Positions 34,742 through 43,767 of a stretch of 45,695 bases of DNA are shown one piece after another; position 1 is the first letter of the stretch, and every line of letters starts with the position of its first letter. The notes beneath the pieces are model-generated. The model had not been told where the DNA came from, searched no databases, and saw only the letters and a list, made by a program, of their open reading frames with translations. The stretch lies in NCBI RefSeq assembly GCF_900094545.1, contig NZ_FMAH01000051.1, positions 1-45,695 on the forward strand. Direction: 5' to 3'. The position numbers were made by a program, and so were the translations under genes. Source of the DNA: Martinezella miluonensis (GTDB lineage: Bacteria; Pseudomonadota; Alphaproteobacteria; Rhizobiales; Rhizobiaceae).

Positions 34742-36148
34742 ATGCAGACCCCGACCGATCGTGCCGAGCAGAAGTGGGTGCTTGGCGTCACCGCGCTGGC
34801 ATCCTTCATGATGGCGCTGGATGCCATGATCATTACGACAGCGTTCGCGGCCATACGCGCCGAATTCGGCAGCCCGGTCCAGACCCTGCAGTGGACCGTT
34901 AACGCCTTCAACCTGACCTTTGCTGTGCTGCTGCTGACCGGTGCCGCCCTGGGCGACCGCTTCGGGCGCCGCCGCATGTTCGCAGCTGGGATCGCGCTGT
35001 TCGTCTTTGCATCGACGGCCTGCGCCCTGGCCGGCAATGCCACCGCGCTGATCGCCGCCCGCGCGCTGCAGGGCGCCGGCGCTGCGCTGGTGATGCCACT
35101 TGCGATGGCGATCCTGAGCAGCACGTTCGGGCCGAAGGAGCGCGCCCGTGCGCTCGGTATTTTCAGCGGCATCACCGGATGCGCGCTCATCGTAGGCCCT
35201 GCCATCGGCGGCTTCATCACCGAACACCTCGGCTGGCGCTGGGTCTTCTGGATTAACCTCCCGATCGGCATGATAGCGATCGGGCTGGTACTGGCACGTT
35301 TGCGCGAAAGCTTCGGACCGGCCGCCGCAATGGACCTCCCCGGACTGTCGCTGGTCGCCCTCGCAGCGCTAGCCCTGGTCTGGAGCCTGTTGCGTGGCAA
35401 CGCTGTGGGGTGGGCGAGCGCCGAGGTCATGGGCATGCTAATATCAGGTCTGGCGTTGGCAACCTGCTTCGTGTTCTGGGAATTGCGCGCGGCCGCGCCG
35501 ATGGTGCCGATGCGGCTGTTTGCATCACGCGCCCTCGCCTCCGGCATGTCCGCAAGCGTCCTGTTCTACGCCGCGATGTATGGCGTATTGTTCCTGCTGC
35601 CGCAGTTCCTTCAGACTACGCTCGGCTTCGATGCCTTCGGCGCCGGACTTCGCCTGCTGCCCTGGACAGCGACGTTGTTCGTCACCGCCCCGGTCGCCGG
35701 CGCGGTGGTCAACAAATTCGGCGAGCGGCCGCTCGTGGTGACGGGATTGCTGATGCAGGCGATCGGGCTTGGCTGGATCGCGAATGTCGTGAGTCCTGCG
35801 GTTGCCTACTCCGCTCTGGTCGCGCCGCTGGTGTTGGCTGGCGTTGGCGTATCAATGGCGATGCCAGCGGCGCAGAACGCCATCTTGAGCTCGGTCGCGG
35901 TGACCGAAATGGGCAAGGCGTCCGGCGTGTTCAACATGGGCCGCTTCCTCGGCGGCATGTTTGGTATCGCCGCGCTGGTGGCAAGCTTCTCGGCCAGCGG
36001 TTCGGTCGATTCGGCCGCGCATTTCGAGAGCGGATTTGCTGCCGCGATGGGGCTTGCCGCAACGCTGTCGTTGGCCGGCGCGATTGCAGGGTTTTTCCTT
36101 CCGGCACGACGACACATCGCCAGCGCAGCCGCGCCGCAAGATGGATAG
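34742..36148 (+). CDS. MFS multidrug efflux transporter, DHA2 (14-TM) family
   Basis: 468 residues with about 14 hydrophobic segments. N-terminal GVTALASFMMALDAMIITTA and TLQWTVNAFNLTFAVLLLTG match the EmrB/QacA drug:H+ antiporter pattern, motif A is GDRFGRRRMF, and motif C-like GITGCALIVGPAIGGFITEH is present in helix 5. The start ATG at 34742 has GGGAG upstream. It is divergent from the ECF sigma/ABM pair across about 160 bp, so it may be its target, as sigma factors often control a neighbouring gene. Drug specificity cannot be inferred. Confidence 0.92.
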   Translation: MQTPTDRAEQKWVLGVTALASFMMALDAMIITTAFAAIRAEFGSPVQTLQWTVNAFNLTFAVLLLTGAALGDRFGRRRMFAAGIALFVFASTACALAGNATALIAARALQGAGAALVMPLAMAILSSTFGPKERARALGIFSGITGCALIVGPAIGGFITEHLGWRWVFWINLPIGMIAIGLVLARLRESFGPAAAMDLPGLSLVALAALALVWSLLRGNAVGWASAEVMGMLISGLALATCFVFWELRAAAPMVPMRLFASRALASGMSASVLFYAAMYGVLFLLPQFLQTTLGFDAFGAGLRLLPWTATLFVTAPVAGAVVNKFGERPLVVTGLLMQAIGLGWIANVVSPAVAYSALVAPLVLAGVGVSMAMPAAQNAILSSVAVTEMGKASGVFNMGRFLGGMFGIAALVASFSASGSVDSAAHFESGFAAAMGLAATLSLAGAIAGFFLPARRHIASAAAPQDG

Positions 36149-36289
36149 GATAGATGTGATGCGGATGTTCGATCAAGCCGACATACATCGGGTCTCCGCG
36201 GAATTCAGTAACGAAGATAACAGCACATCTCGTGTCTTCGTCGAGTAGCATACCGTAGAAACGCCCCGATTTAAAAAGTGCGTCGAGCG

Positions 36290-36658
36290 CTATTTCGAGC
36301 AAGTCCAGCTCACGACGTGGCAGCCGCTATCATTTTCTTCACAGTTCGCGATCGCGATGTTTCGTGCTTGGTTGCGTCTTGCGCTCCAACCCCAGCCGTA
36401 GCCCCGTTCACTGCCGACAGCGAGTGCGCCGCACGCGTTGCGGAAATAGACGACCACCCTGCAATCATCAGCATAGGAAGAACACCCCGACAACGCTTCC
36501 TCCTCAGCACCAGCTCGCGAAGAATAATTATGAGAAGAGCCGTAGGAGCCTGTGTCTCTCGAATAGGCAATCGCCCCAAATTGGGCCGCGGAAGCAATGC
36601 CCGTGCTAAGAGTGATTGCCAGCGCAGTGGTTGCTGCAGTCAATTTCAAAGATGTCAT
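36290..36658 (-). CDS. DUF4189-type secreted small protein
   Basis: 122 residues from ATG 36658 (MTSLKLTAATTALAITLSTG); an upstream TTG is less likely. A Sec signal peptide with Ala-Ser-Ala cleavage near residue 25 precedes a mature part AAQFGAIAYSRDTGSYGSSH, then AEEEALSGCSSYADDCRVVV and RNQARNIAIANCEEN, ending VVSWTCSK. The Gly/Ala pattern with paired cysteines fits DUF4189, a domain of unknown function in periplasmic or secreted proteins. Confidence 0.8.
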   Translation of the reverse strand: MTSLKLTAATTALAITLSTGIASAAQFGAIAYSRDTGSYGSSHNYSSRAGAEEEALSGCSSYADDCRVVVYFRNACGALAVGSERGYGWGWSARRNQARNIAIANCEENDSGCHVVSWTCSK

Positions 36659-36750
36659 GTTTTTGGGTCCCAAGTGAAGGTGGACGGTCGCCAGACCCGT
36701 TTGTAAAGTGCGTCTCGCCTACCCCCATATCATTCGCAAATGGGTGCGGC

Positions 36751-37218
36751 CTAGTTAGCAGTCTGCGCCGCCTGGGTGGTCATGCATTCGGACAGGCCCA
36801 TGAAGGCCTTCTCGCCGCCCGCGAGGCTGAAATCGGCAGTCGTGCTGTTGGCGGTCAGGCTCAGCGACTTGCCGCTGGTCAGCGCCATGACGGCCTCGGT
36901 CGTGTTCGGGACGTCGATCGTTGCCGTTGCTGCCGTGTCAGCAGTCGACGAGAAATTTGTGGCCGTGCCACCATCGATCGACCAGGAGCCGGTCACCTGA
37001 TCGCCCTTGGCGAAAGTGAACTTCGAAGAATTGGCAAACAGGACGACCTTGTCGCCAACGGCGAGAAGACCGACGCCTGTCGCGGGGTTCTGAGCGAGGC
37101 AACCGATGAAGGTGTCGCCGTCTTTCACCGGCGTGACGGAGAAATCGGCAGCATCGACGGACGCAGTGGTCAGAAGCATGGTGGCGAGGGTCATGGTTGT
37201 CAGGTGAAGTCTGTTCAC
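36751..37218 (-). CDS. Secreted protein of unknown function
   Basis: 155 residues from a GTG at 37218 with AAGGAAAT upstream; the frame is open further but without a start signal. A signal peptide (LHLTTMTLATMLLTTASVDA) is followed by a mature strand-rich domain (FSVTPVKDGDTFIGCLAQNP, VGDKVVLFANSSKFTFAKGD, GSWSIDGG) and a C-terminal ECMTTQAAQTAN. There are two cysteines, possibly a disulfide. The family is not recognised; the layout resembles small rhizobial periplasmic proteins of the invasion-associated type, but that is only an impression. Confidence 0.7.
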   Translation of the reverse strand: MNRLHLTTMTLATMLLTTASVDAADFSVTPVKDGDTFIGCLAQNPATGVGLLAVGDKVVLFANSSKFTFAKGDQVTGSWSIDGGTATNFSSTADTAATATIDVPNTTEAVMALTSGKSLSLTANSTTADFSLAGGEKAFMGLSECMTTQAAQTAN

Positions 37219-37368
37219 GGCATTTCCTTCATGAGCGGGGAAAGCGATTAAGCGCTTGGTTACAAAAAACCTGCGACTCCGGTTTGGACGGGACGGAGAA
37301 TCTACGTTCAACGAAGCGGAAGCCTCGCCAAAACCCTCAGCGGCTGTCGCATGGATTGTTATTTCCAC

Positions 37369-37965
37369 TTCTAACCCCGGCGAAATTGTTGCACTCCATC
37401 CTTAAACAGAAAGTACCGGATATTTTCGCGGTTCATTTCTGGGCTGATTTGCTATTCTTGAGCGTGGAACGTTTCTCCAGGTAACCGCGAGCAGGAGCCT
37501 CTATGGATTGCCGCTGCATCGCCAAATTGATCGCACAACACACCTAAATCCTCAGCAAAATCCGACATAGACCGAGAGCGCAACCTGTTGTCGCTTCTAG
37601 TTCCGGATTTCAACCGGCGAAATATCTTGAAGCAGTGGGTTTAAACGTCAAAGTCGGCTCGATTTTCTGCTAAGGATTTCAATTTCAGTTTGCGATTGCA
37701 ATCGTAGGCGCGCCCAGGATCACGATCCCATCTCAAGGGCGGAGATGCTGTCCGATTTTCAGCTTGGCATTTCAATAAAATCCTCAGCTGGGAAATTACG
37801 ATCCCGGCCCGCACGAAACATTTTGGCGCCGCCAATCATCATCTTGGCAGCTGAGGCCACTGCCGAGAGCCCAATTTTGTGCAATTGTTATCATATTCCC
37901 TACGGCCAGCCGTATCGGGTCATTGACCGCTGATAAGAAAATGGAACGAGGTTATCGCATAAACG
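37369..37965. other. Intergenic region of about 600 bp with dispersed inverted repeats
   Basis: No gene is supported. The stretch 37546-37800 holds four imperfect copies of a 20-25-bp element in alternating orientation, described separately. Short open frames across the repeats have no ribosome binding site or recognisable family. Confidence 0.5.
37546..37800. repeat. Four imperfect copies of an AAATCCT-AGC-GAAAATC element in both orientations
   Basis: Copy A (37546-37566, plus) reads AAATCCTCAGC then AAAATCCGAC. Copy B (37653-37680, minus) reads GAAATCCTTAGCAG then AAAATCGAGCCGAC. Copy C (37750-37773, minus) reads GAAATGCCAAGCTG then AAAATCGGAC. Copy D (37777-37800, plus) reads AAAATCCTCAGCTGGG then AAATTACG. 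B with A and C with D form inverted pairs that could fold into hairpins. Confidence 0.55.
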
Positions 37966-38514
37966 ATGCTCGATCTTCCTTCACTCGTTCCGATCATCAT
38001 GGCGCTATCGCTGTGTCTGTCGATCCTCCTAGTCCACGGTCTGACGGGCGTTCCACCAGTGCCATCCAGCGCAGCCGAAATCGCCGATGTCATCGAGTTG
38101 TTGCGGAAGGCGAATTTGCCGAAGCGTGCAATCATCTACGAGCTCGGAAGTGGCTGGGGCTCACTGGCGATCGCACTTGCTCGCGCGTTTCCGGATGCTG
38201 AAATCCGCGGGATCGAAATCTCGCCGGTGCCCTACTTGTTCTCCAAGCTGCGGATGTGGCGCTTCGAGAACGTGACCATCCGCTGGGGGAACTTCTTCAA
38301 CCGAGATATAAGTGATGCCGACGCCGTGACCTGCTATCTCATGATCAAGCCGATGCCAAAGGTCAGCAGCTTCCTCGACCATATGCTCAAGGACGGCACG
38401 GCAGTGGTTTCGCTGACATTCTGGTTTCGCGACCGAAAGGTCGAAGCGGCGCGGGAAGGACCGGGATTGCGGGGTGGTGCCGCACTTTATCACTGGCCCG
38501 CCCGCAAAGTTTAA
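37966..38514 (+). CDS. Class I SAM-dependent methyltransferase, membrane-anchored
   Basis: 182 residues. An N-terminal hydrophobic helix (PIIMALSLCLSILLVHGL, about 9-26) precedes a Rossmann methyltransferase core with motif I IYELGSGWGSLAIALA (57-72) and acidic motif II RGIEISP (81-87). The post-core YLMIKPMPKVSSFLDHMLK matches the catalytic region of small class I methyltransferases. The domain is short, so the substrate-binding part is minimal. The substrate is unknown. Confidence 0.8.
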   Translation: MLDLPSLVPIIMALSLCLSILLVHGLTGVPPVPSSAAEIADVIELLRKANLPKRAIIYELGSGWGSLAIALARAFPDAEIRGIEISPVPYLFSKLRMWRFENVTIRWGNFFNRDISDADAVTCYLMIKPMPKVSSFLDHMLKDGTAVVSLTFWFRDRKVEAAREGPGLRGGAALYHWPARKV

Positions 38515-38592
38515 GAACGTCCCGACGGCGACCTATTTCGATTCGCCGCTTGGGGCGTGTGACACCGGACAAAACGTCCGGAGACGTGGCAT

Positions 38593-39444
38593 TCACGGCG
38601 AAGCGATTTCCCGAACCTTCGGCTCGCCCTGAGCCGCGTTCGAGACGCTTTCCCAAGCCTCCCAGGTTGCTAGACGTGCCGCATAGGCCGCGCGTACGAC
38701 CAGAAGTCCCTCGGTGCCGAGGAACAACCGCAGCGGCGGGGCATCCAGGTCGACGATTGTCAAAACAGCCTCCACCGTTGCCTCAGGATCGCCAAAGGCG
38801 ATGCTGGCCGCGCGCGCGAAGATTCCGGTCCTGAGATCCGAGTAAGCCTCGAGACCAGCCGAGACTTTGAGAGAGGTCTGGTTGGAGAAGCCGGTGGCAT
38901 AGGCGCCGGGTTCCAGCATCGTGACCTTGATGCCGAGGCCGGCAACTTCCTGGGCGAGACTTTCATGCATCGCCTAGAATGCCCATTTCGAGGCGTGATA
39001 GAATCCGATGATCGGGCTCGCGACGAGGCCAGCGACGCTGGATACGCCGATGATATGACCGCTACCCTGCTTGCGCAGCAAAGGCAGAGCCGCCTGGATC
39101 ACGCACAGTGTCCCGAAGAAGTTGGTTTCGAACTCCGCCTTGATATCGGCTTCGGCGGTTTCCTCGACGGCGCCCACAAGCGCGTAGCCGGCGTTGTTCA
39201 AGACGACGTCCAGCCTGCCGAAATGATTATGACCGCGCTCGATCACGCTGCGAACCTGGTCAGTATCCGTGACGTCAAGCGCCAGCGGCAGAACTGCATC
39301 GCCATATTGTACGCTGAGGTCGGCAACACTTTCGAGAGAACGCGCCGTAGCCACGACCTTGTCGCCGCGCTTCAGAGCGGCCTCCGCCCAGATGCGACCG
39401 AAACCGCGGGATGCGCCGGTGATGAACCATATTTTGCCAGACAT
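38593..39444 (-). pseudogene. SDR-family oxidoreductase interrupted by a TAG codon
   Basis: From ATG 39444 (ribosome binding site AAGGAG) the reading frame encodes a classical SDR: TGASRGFGRIWAEAALKRGD, NNAGYALVGAVEETAE, IIGVSSVAGLVASPIIGFYH and active-site YHASK. At 38974-38976 a TAG follows SKWAF where related proteins have Glu, and the same frame continues without any shift: AMHESLAQEVAGLGIKVTML, ending near 38593. The downstream part (about 125 residues) includes the substrate-binding and C-terminal region, so the truncated product is unlikely to be a normal enzyme. One nonsense mutation explains the break; sequencing error or readthrough are alternatives. Confidence 0.85.
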
Positions 39445-39632
39445 TTTAGTCTCCTTGAACTGATAGAGGCTTTGGATCTCCCCGGCATCTTTTGCTATCA
39501 GCAGCGGCATGCCGACGCAGTGGCAGACGATGCCAATCGCGTTGCAGCAGGCGCCAAAGGATTTGTCTTAAGTGGCTGGAAATACCTCCGACGCTCGCCG
39601 CTACGGCGGGAGGAGGTGGGGCCTGATCTGTG

Positions 39633-40658
39633 TCAATGCAGCGAATTGAAGTGCGACGCGTCCCGTCCGTTCAACTCGCGCCATTGCAGAGGCGTCAGCC
39701 CCTCCCAGTCGCGAAACGCGCGATAGAAGGAACTGCGATCCTGATAACCGAGAAGACATGCGACCTCGTCGATGTCGGTGGACGGGTTGGACAGGAGTTG
39801 CCGTCCGAGTTCCTTGCGTGCTTCCGACAGAAGCTCGCGGAAGGTCTTGCCCTCTTCGGTGATGCGCCGTTGCAGCGTTCGCTCGCTCATGTTGAGATCC
39901 TGCGCTATCTGCGACAGCTCCGGACGTCCGCTTGCAAGCGACCGTTTCAGGACGACTTTCACCTGATCGCCAATGGAACTGCGCGCCTGCAGTTCACCCA
40001 TAGCGGCGGCCAACGCAGGTGTGAGGATTTCCAGAAGCTCGGGATTGTGCCCCGGAAACGGCCGGTCAAGATCGGCGGATTTCAGGACGAGCTTGTTTTG
40101 CGGAGCGCCATATTTGACGGGACACCCGAAGAAGAGCTGGTACAGATCGCTCTTTGGTCCGGCGCGCATGAACTCGACCCGAACCGGCGTCAGGGGCTGG
40201 CCGGTTCCGCGGCGACCAAGCTCGACCAGGAAGGCGAAGGCAACGTCGGTGGCGATCCCGGGCTCGAGCTCGGTCGCGTAAACCCAGCTGCTCGTGATCG
40301 AGACTTCGCCTTTCTCCTCATGGAAAGTCAACTGCTCAGGCGTGCAGAGCCGCTTGAAGCGCGCGACCCGGTAAAGTGCGTCGCGATAATCCCTGGCGTG
40401 AAAGGCGGCCAAGGTCGATGGTGGATGAACCGCCGTGTCCGCCTCACGAACGAGCCGAAGTCCGAGTGCAGGCTCCGGCACCAATTCCTCAAGCGCCCTG
40501 AAGATCGCAAAATACTGCGCCGTCGTCACCATGCCATTCTCGCCAAGGTGCAGCGTGGCAGGCAAACGGGCCTGCCGCAGAACCGCGGACGGCGGCAGGC
40601 CGATCCGCTCGACCGCACGCCAGAAGGCCTGCGGCACCTTGCATTTATCTGCTGGCAT
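39633..40658 (-). CDS. AraC-family transcriptional regulator
   Basis: 341 residues from ATG 40658, which lies 9 bp behind GGAG; another in-frame ATG at 40667 has the GGAG directly against it. The N-terminal two-thirds is the arabinose-binding-like ligand domain of the OruR/ArgR-like branch (PQAFWRAVERIGLPPSAVLR, then TTAQYFAIFRALEELVPEPA). The C-terminal double HTH is intact: RPELSQIAQDLNMSERTLQR and DEVACLLGYQDRSSFYRAFR with WEGLTPLQWRE. It lies between an intact and a broken SDR gene on the same strand and may control them. Confidence 0.9.
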   Translation of the reverse strand: MPADKCKVPQAFWRAVERIGLPPSAVLRQARLPATLHLGENGMVTTAQYFAIFRALEELVPEPALGLRLVREADTAVHPPSTLAAFHARDYRDALYRVARFKRLCTPEQLTFHEEKGEVSITSSWVYATELEPGIATDVAFAFLVELGRRGTGQPLTPVRVEFMRAGPKSDLYQLFFGCPVKYGAPQNKLVLKSADLDRPFPGHNPELLEILTPALAAAMGELQARSSIGDQVKVVLKRSLASGRPELSQIAQDLNMSERTLQRRITEEGKTFRELLSEARKELGRQLLSNPSTDIDEVACLLGYQDRSSFYRAFRDWEGLTPLQWRELNGRDASHFNSLH

Positions 40659-40726
40659 CACACTCATCTCCGTCGACCCTTCAAGCCTGATCTCGCAGGA
40701 GTACGCGTCATCCGCTTTCGGGAATG

Positions 40727-41557
40727 TCAGCGCATCTGGCTCATGATGATACGATCGAACATCCGATCCCCGAACCATTCGCGGATTGCAATCATCGGCT
40801 TGGCATATTTGCCGGCGACGTAGCGCGTCCGCGGCCTTCTCGCATGCACAGCAGCCGAAACGACATCTGCGATCACTTTCGGATCCGTACCGCGCCCATG
40901 GCCATAGGTCGCCCTCGTGGTCTTGGCGACGACTTGCGAGACCTTCGCATAGGGGCCGGTTCCGGAACGCTTCACGAGACCGTCGGCGACCACGTCGCCG
41001 AATCCCGTCTCGATCAAGCCTGGTTCGACGACAACGACATTGATGCCGAATGGAGCCAGCTCCAGTCGCAGGCTATCCGACCAGCCTTCGAGCGCATGCT
41101 TGGTGGCATGATACCAGGCACCGAGCAATGTATAGATCTTGCCGCCCATCGAGGTGATATTGACGATGGTGCCCGAACCTCTCTGGCGCATCGCCGGCAA
41201 CAGAAGCTGAGTCAGGCGAGCCGGGCCGAAAACATTGACCTCGAACTGATATCTCGCCTCATCCATCGCGATATCTTCAACAGGTCCATACAGTCCGAAG
41301 CCTGCATTGTTGACAAGGACATCGACGCAGCCGCTTTCTGCCAGAATGGTGCTAACGGCGGCGTTGATCTCGTCGTCCTCGGAAATATCCATTTGTAGGG
41401 CACGCGCGCCGATCTTCTCCAGATCACGCATCTTATCGACGCTGCGCGCCGCCACATAGACCCTGAAGCCATCGCTGATGAGGCGCTTGGCGATTTCCTT
41501 GCCCATACCGGAGGATGCGCCGGTCACGAGTGCTGTTTTCTTGCGTGTGTTACTCAT
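40727..41557 (-). CDS. SDR-family NAD(P)-dependent oxidoreductase
   Basis: 276 residues from ATG 41557 (GAGGCAA ribosome binding site). Cofactor motif TGASSGMGKEIAKRL, structural motif NNAGFGLYGPVED, catalytic Ser in IVNITSMGGKIYT and the catalytic YHATK are all present, so it is likely active. The C-terminal extension (RPRTRYVAGKYAKPMIAIRE, then WFGDRMFDRII) is common in classical SDRs acting on hydrophobic substrates. The next gene on the same strand, 68 bp away, is the AraC regulator. Confidence 0.92.
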   Translation of the reverse strand: MSNTRKKTALVTGASSGMGKEIAKRLISDGFRVYVAARSVDKMRDLEKIGARALQMDISEDDEINAAVSTILAESGCVDVLVNNAGFGLYGPVEDIAMDEARYQFEVNVFGPARLTQLLLPAMRQRGSGTIVNITSMGGKIYTLLGAWYHATKHALEGWSDSLRLELAPFGINVVVVEPGLIETGFGDVVADGLVKRSGTGPYAKVSQVVAKTTRATYGHGRGTDPKVIADVVSAAVHARRPRTRYVAGKYAKPMIAIREWFGDRMFDRIIMSQMR

Positions 41558-41910
41558 ATTTGCCTCATTGTTCGCAAGATCACAAATATAAGGTCGCCGG
41601 TGCCTGTTCATTGACGGAAGATGCCGTCACTGTTGCATATTACGCCAATGTGGGATGCCGCCTCTTCAGGAAAACTGCTTCCCGGCCGAGCGGTGGCGTG
41701 TATAGGCGACCAGCCCGAAATCAAGCAACCAGTTCAAAGGCAGGCTGTTCATGGCCAACGGTCTCCGTGGTCGCTGCAAGAGGCAAATCGGGCGAGCACA
41801 GCCTCATGCTGCACCCGCCCGACGCCAAGCCACCTGACCACGACCGATTTGTTGGGGGCGCCTCAGTTGGCAAAAGATGGTGGCTTGTCCAGGTAATCAA
41901 TGATTGCGGG
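41558..41910. other. Spacer without recognised gene
   Basis: About 350 bp containing the presumed SDR promoter. Short plus-strand frames pass through into the complement of the DUF2147 gene but have no recognisable content, so none is called. Confidence 0.5.
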
Positions 41911-42384
41911 CTACGCGCCCACGCGATGGAAAGCCCTGGTCTGGCCGAGTGCGGAAATGCCGATATAGCCTCTCAGGTTCATTTTACTACCCTGCATCGT
42001 GACTTGGCAGTTATACGTGCGGCCCGACGAGCCGTCGTAGAGTGAGCCACCTGTCCAACTCCCCGCATCCCAGCGCAAGCCGGTGATAAACACGACGTTC
42101 TTCATCGACCGGGAACGCAAGGAGGGATCGGGATTTTTCGCGTCCTTCTTGAAGGTGACGTTGTCGGCTTCCACCAACTGATTGCCGTAGAGTAGCCGTG
42201 CACGGAACTCCGTTCCCGCCTTGAACATATCGAGCTTCACGCTGCCATCGTCCGCCTGCCACACACCGACGATGGCGTCGGCTGGCGAGGCTTGTTGCGC
42301 ATAGGCTGCCGGCACGGCGGCCAGTCCGACCGTTGCCAATGCCAGGAATACGGCAGATCGCCTTGAGACCTTTGACACGTCCAT
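41911..42384 (-). CDS. DUF2147 family periplasmic protein
   Basis: 157 residues from ATG 42384 with GAGAGG upstream. A signal peptide with twin Arg (SRRSAVFLALATVGLAAVPA, cleavage after Ala-Tyr-Ala) precedes the DUF2147 pattern: IVGVWQADDGSVKLDMF, RARLLYGNQLVEADNV, NVVFITGLRWDAGSWTGGSL and a final MNLRGYIGISALGQTRAFHR. These small periplasmic proteins bind hydrophobic ligands in a beta-barrel; the precise role is unknown. Followed on the plus-coordinate side by decayed sequence. Confidence 0.85.
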   Translation of the reverse strand: MDVSKVSRRSAVFLALATVGLAAVPAAYAQQASPADAIVGVWQADDGSVKLDMFKAGTEFRARLLYGNQLVEADNVTFKKDAKNPDPSLRSRSMKNVVFITGLRWDAGSWTGGSLYDGSSGRTYNCQVTMQGSKMNLRGYIGISALGQTRAFHRVGA

Positions 42385-43102
42385 AAAGTGAAACCTCTCG
42401 AATAAACTAATATTGATGCAATCCGCAAAGGAAGGGCCACGGGCTGGAACGGTCCGTGCCCTCAGTCTCGCGCAACTGCATTGCAGACCAACTTGCATGG
42501 GTCTGGCGACACGTCCGGTGTGATTGCTATCTGCGGACGGAAAGAAGGCTAACGGCAGGCAGGCAATCCTGCAGTGACAGAACACGTCAATCGTGTTGCA
42601 CAATCCGCCAATGCAAAGCTCTTCGCCTCAGCGAGTGGTAATCCGATAGACCGCGGCCAGCGGGAGATTCAGGAGGGTACGGCCCACCAACGTTGCCCTC
42701 AGGTCGAGTTGATCAAGGATCCGCTGAGGCACCGGGCACTTTCTCATGTATCCTCGAGCTCACGGCCGACGACGAAGCCGACGAAACCTGCGGTCTCTTC
42801 CACGTCGAGGGCTTGCTGGAGAGAAGGTTGATTGCGGGCCGGGCTGGTCGCAACCTGGCGCCGATCTCAACGAGACGATCCGCATCTTCATCAATGCCCT
42901 TCTAATTGCTGCATTGGAAGCGCGGAACGCAGACCGCACCAATGAAATGCTGGCCACGAAAGTTGCACGATTGCGTCCCGAGAGCGTCATTCATGATAAT
43001 AATCTTCAGTGACGCCATTCGGATCAACACCCTCACGAGGGAGCCTTGACAACATGAGGCGGCCGCCAGTCGTGCAGGCTCCTCGTGCCGTGAAGCGATT
43101 TT
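42385..43102. other. Spacer of about 700 bp, decayed sequence
   Basis: No gene is supported. Small inverted repeats are visible, such as AACACG-TCAAT-CGTGTT near 42583-42599. One plus-strand tail (RIFINALLIAALEARNADRT, near 42885-42944) looks protein-like but has no start and no recognised family. Confidence 0.45.
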
Positions 43103-43360
43103 CTAATCAAATTGTTCACCGTGGCCGATCTGTTCGCGAACGGCGTCGACAATTGGCAGATCATCTGCGAGGCCAGGATCGGCGCTTTCAGCGTGCTTTA
43201 GATGCAGTGCAGCGTCGACCAGCGCGTCAGTAATCTCCCAAGTATTCCAGCCGGCTTCGTTGGCGGCTGCGACAACCGCTTCTAAAGCCATTCGGGCGGC
43301 CAGCCTTGATTCCTGCAAGCGCTGGGTTGCTTCTTCTGACCGAGGCGGTGGGAAGGACAT
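43103..43360 (-). CDS. Small conserved-type rhizobial hypothetical protein
   Basis: 85 residues from ATG 43360 with AAGGAGA upstream. Helical and acidic: SEEATQRLQESRLAARMALE, then AAANEAGWNTWEITDALVDA and DDLPIVDAVREQIGHG. The EAGW plus ITDALVDAA pattern is like small proteins of unknown function in Rhizobium. No signal peptide or enzyme motif is seen. It lies next to a degraded toxin module, so an immunity role can be considered but is unsupported. Confidence 0.65.
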   Translation of the reverse strand: MSFPPPRSEEATQRLQESRLAARMALEAVVAAANEAGWNTWEITDALVDAALHLKHAESADPGLADDLPIVDAVREQIGHGEQFD

Positions 43361-43533
43361 GGAGAATCTCCTTTCGATGTCGCTCAAACCCTTTAGCCCA
43401 CCGACTGTTTCGGATGGGCCTTCTGTCGGGCCAGATCGCATTTCATCTACATCGTATTGAGCAAAGTAGCAGCACCGAACCAGATATCGAGCTTCCGGGT
43501 GCTCTCATGCAAGCGGACCTGCGTAACAGTGTC
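43361..43533. other. Short spacer upstream of the hypothetical protein
   Basis: Contains the presumed promoter and leader of the 85-residue gene; nothing else recognised. Confidence 0.4.
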
Positions 43534-43764
43534 TTAAAACTTTCGTTCAAAGACCACCACCTCGTCCGCATCCAGCAATCTGATAACATAGGGGCGTCGG
43601 GGCATCGACTCCACAAGATCGCGTGCCTGGACACTCAAGAGCCCGCCTTTGCCCGTTGGAATCCGTACATTCCCATCTTTATCCTTCCATCCGTAACCGG
43701 AGCCGTTCGGGTTTGGAACCCAGTCTGGACCGCCTTTAGGATCATCATAGTCTGGATGATCACC
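43534..43764 (-). pseudogene. Relic of a polymorphic-toxin C-terminal domain (type-37-like)
   Basis: Between a TGA at 43765-43767 and a TAA at 43534-43536 the minus strand encodes PDYDDPKGGPDWVPNPNGSG followed by YGWKDKDGNVRIPTGKGG, the proline, asparagine and glycine-rich signature that precedes the His-Gly-Gly-x-His-Trp-Asp motif of polymorphic toxin type 37 domains. The histidine motif is not in frame afterwards, although the DNA retains a garbled CAC...GATC...TGG pattern, suggesting indels. There is no start codon and no N-terminal trafficking part, so this is a relic. The assignment is by memory of the family pattern. Confidence 0.5.
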
Positions 43765-43767
43765 TCA

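Noticed and set aside
34609..35547. 312-codon minus-strand frame opposite the MFS gene
   Set aside because: Low-complexity Ala/Arg-rich translation antisense to a clear 14-helix transporter.
37546..37800. CRISPR array
   Set aside because: The repeats are imperfect, unevenly spaced and in alternating orientation, and no cas gene is present.
41641..41910. Plus-strand gene upstream of and opposite the DUF2147 gene
   Set aside because: The frame continues into the complement of DUF2147 and has no recognised domain or start signal.
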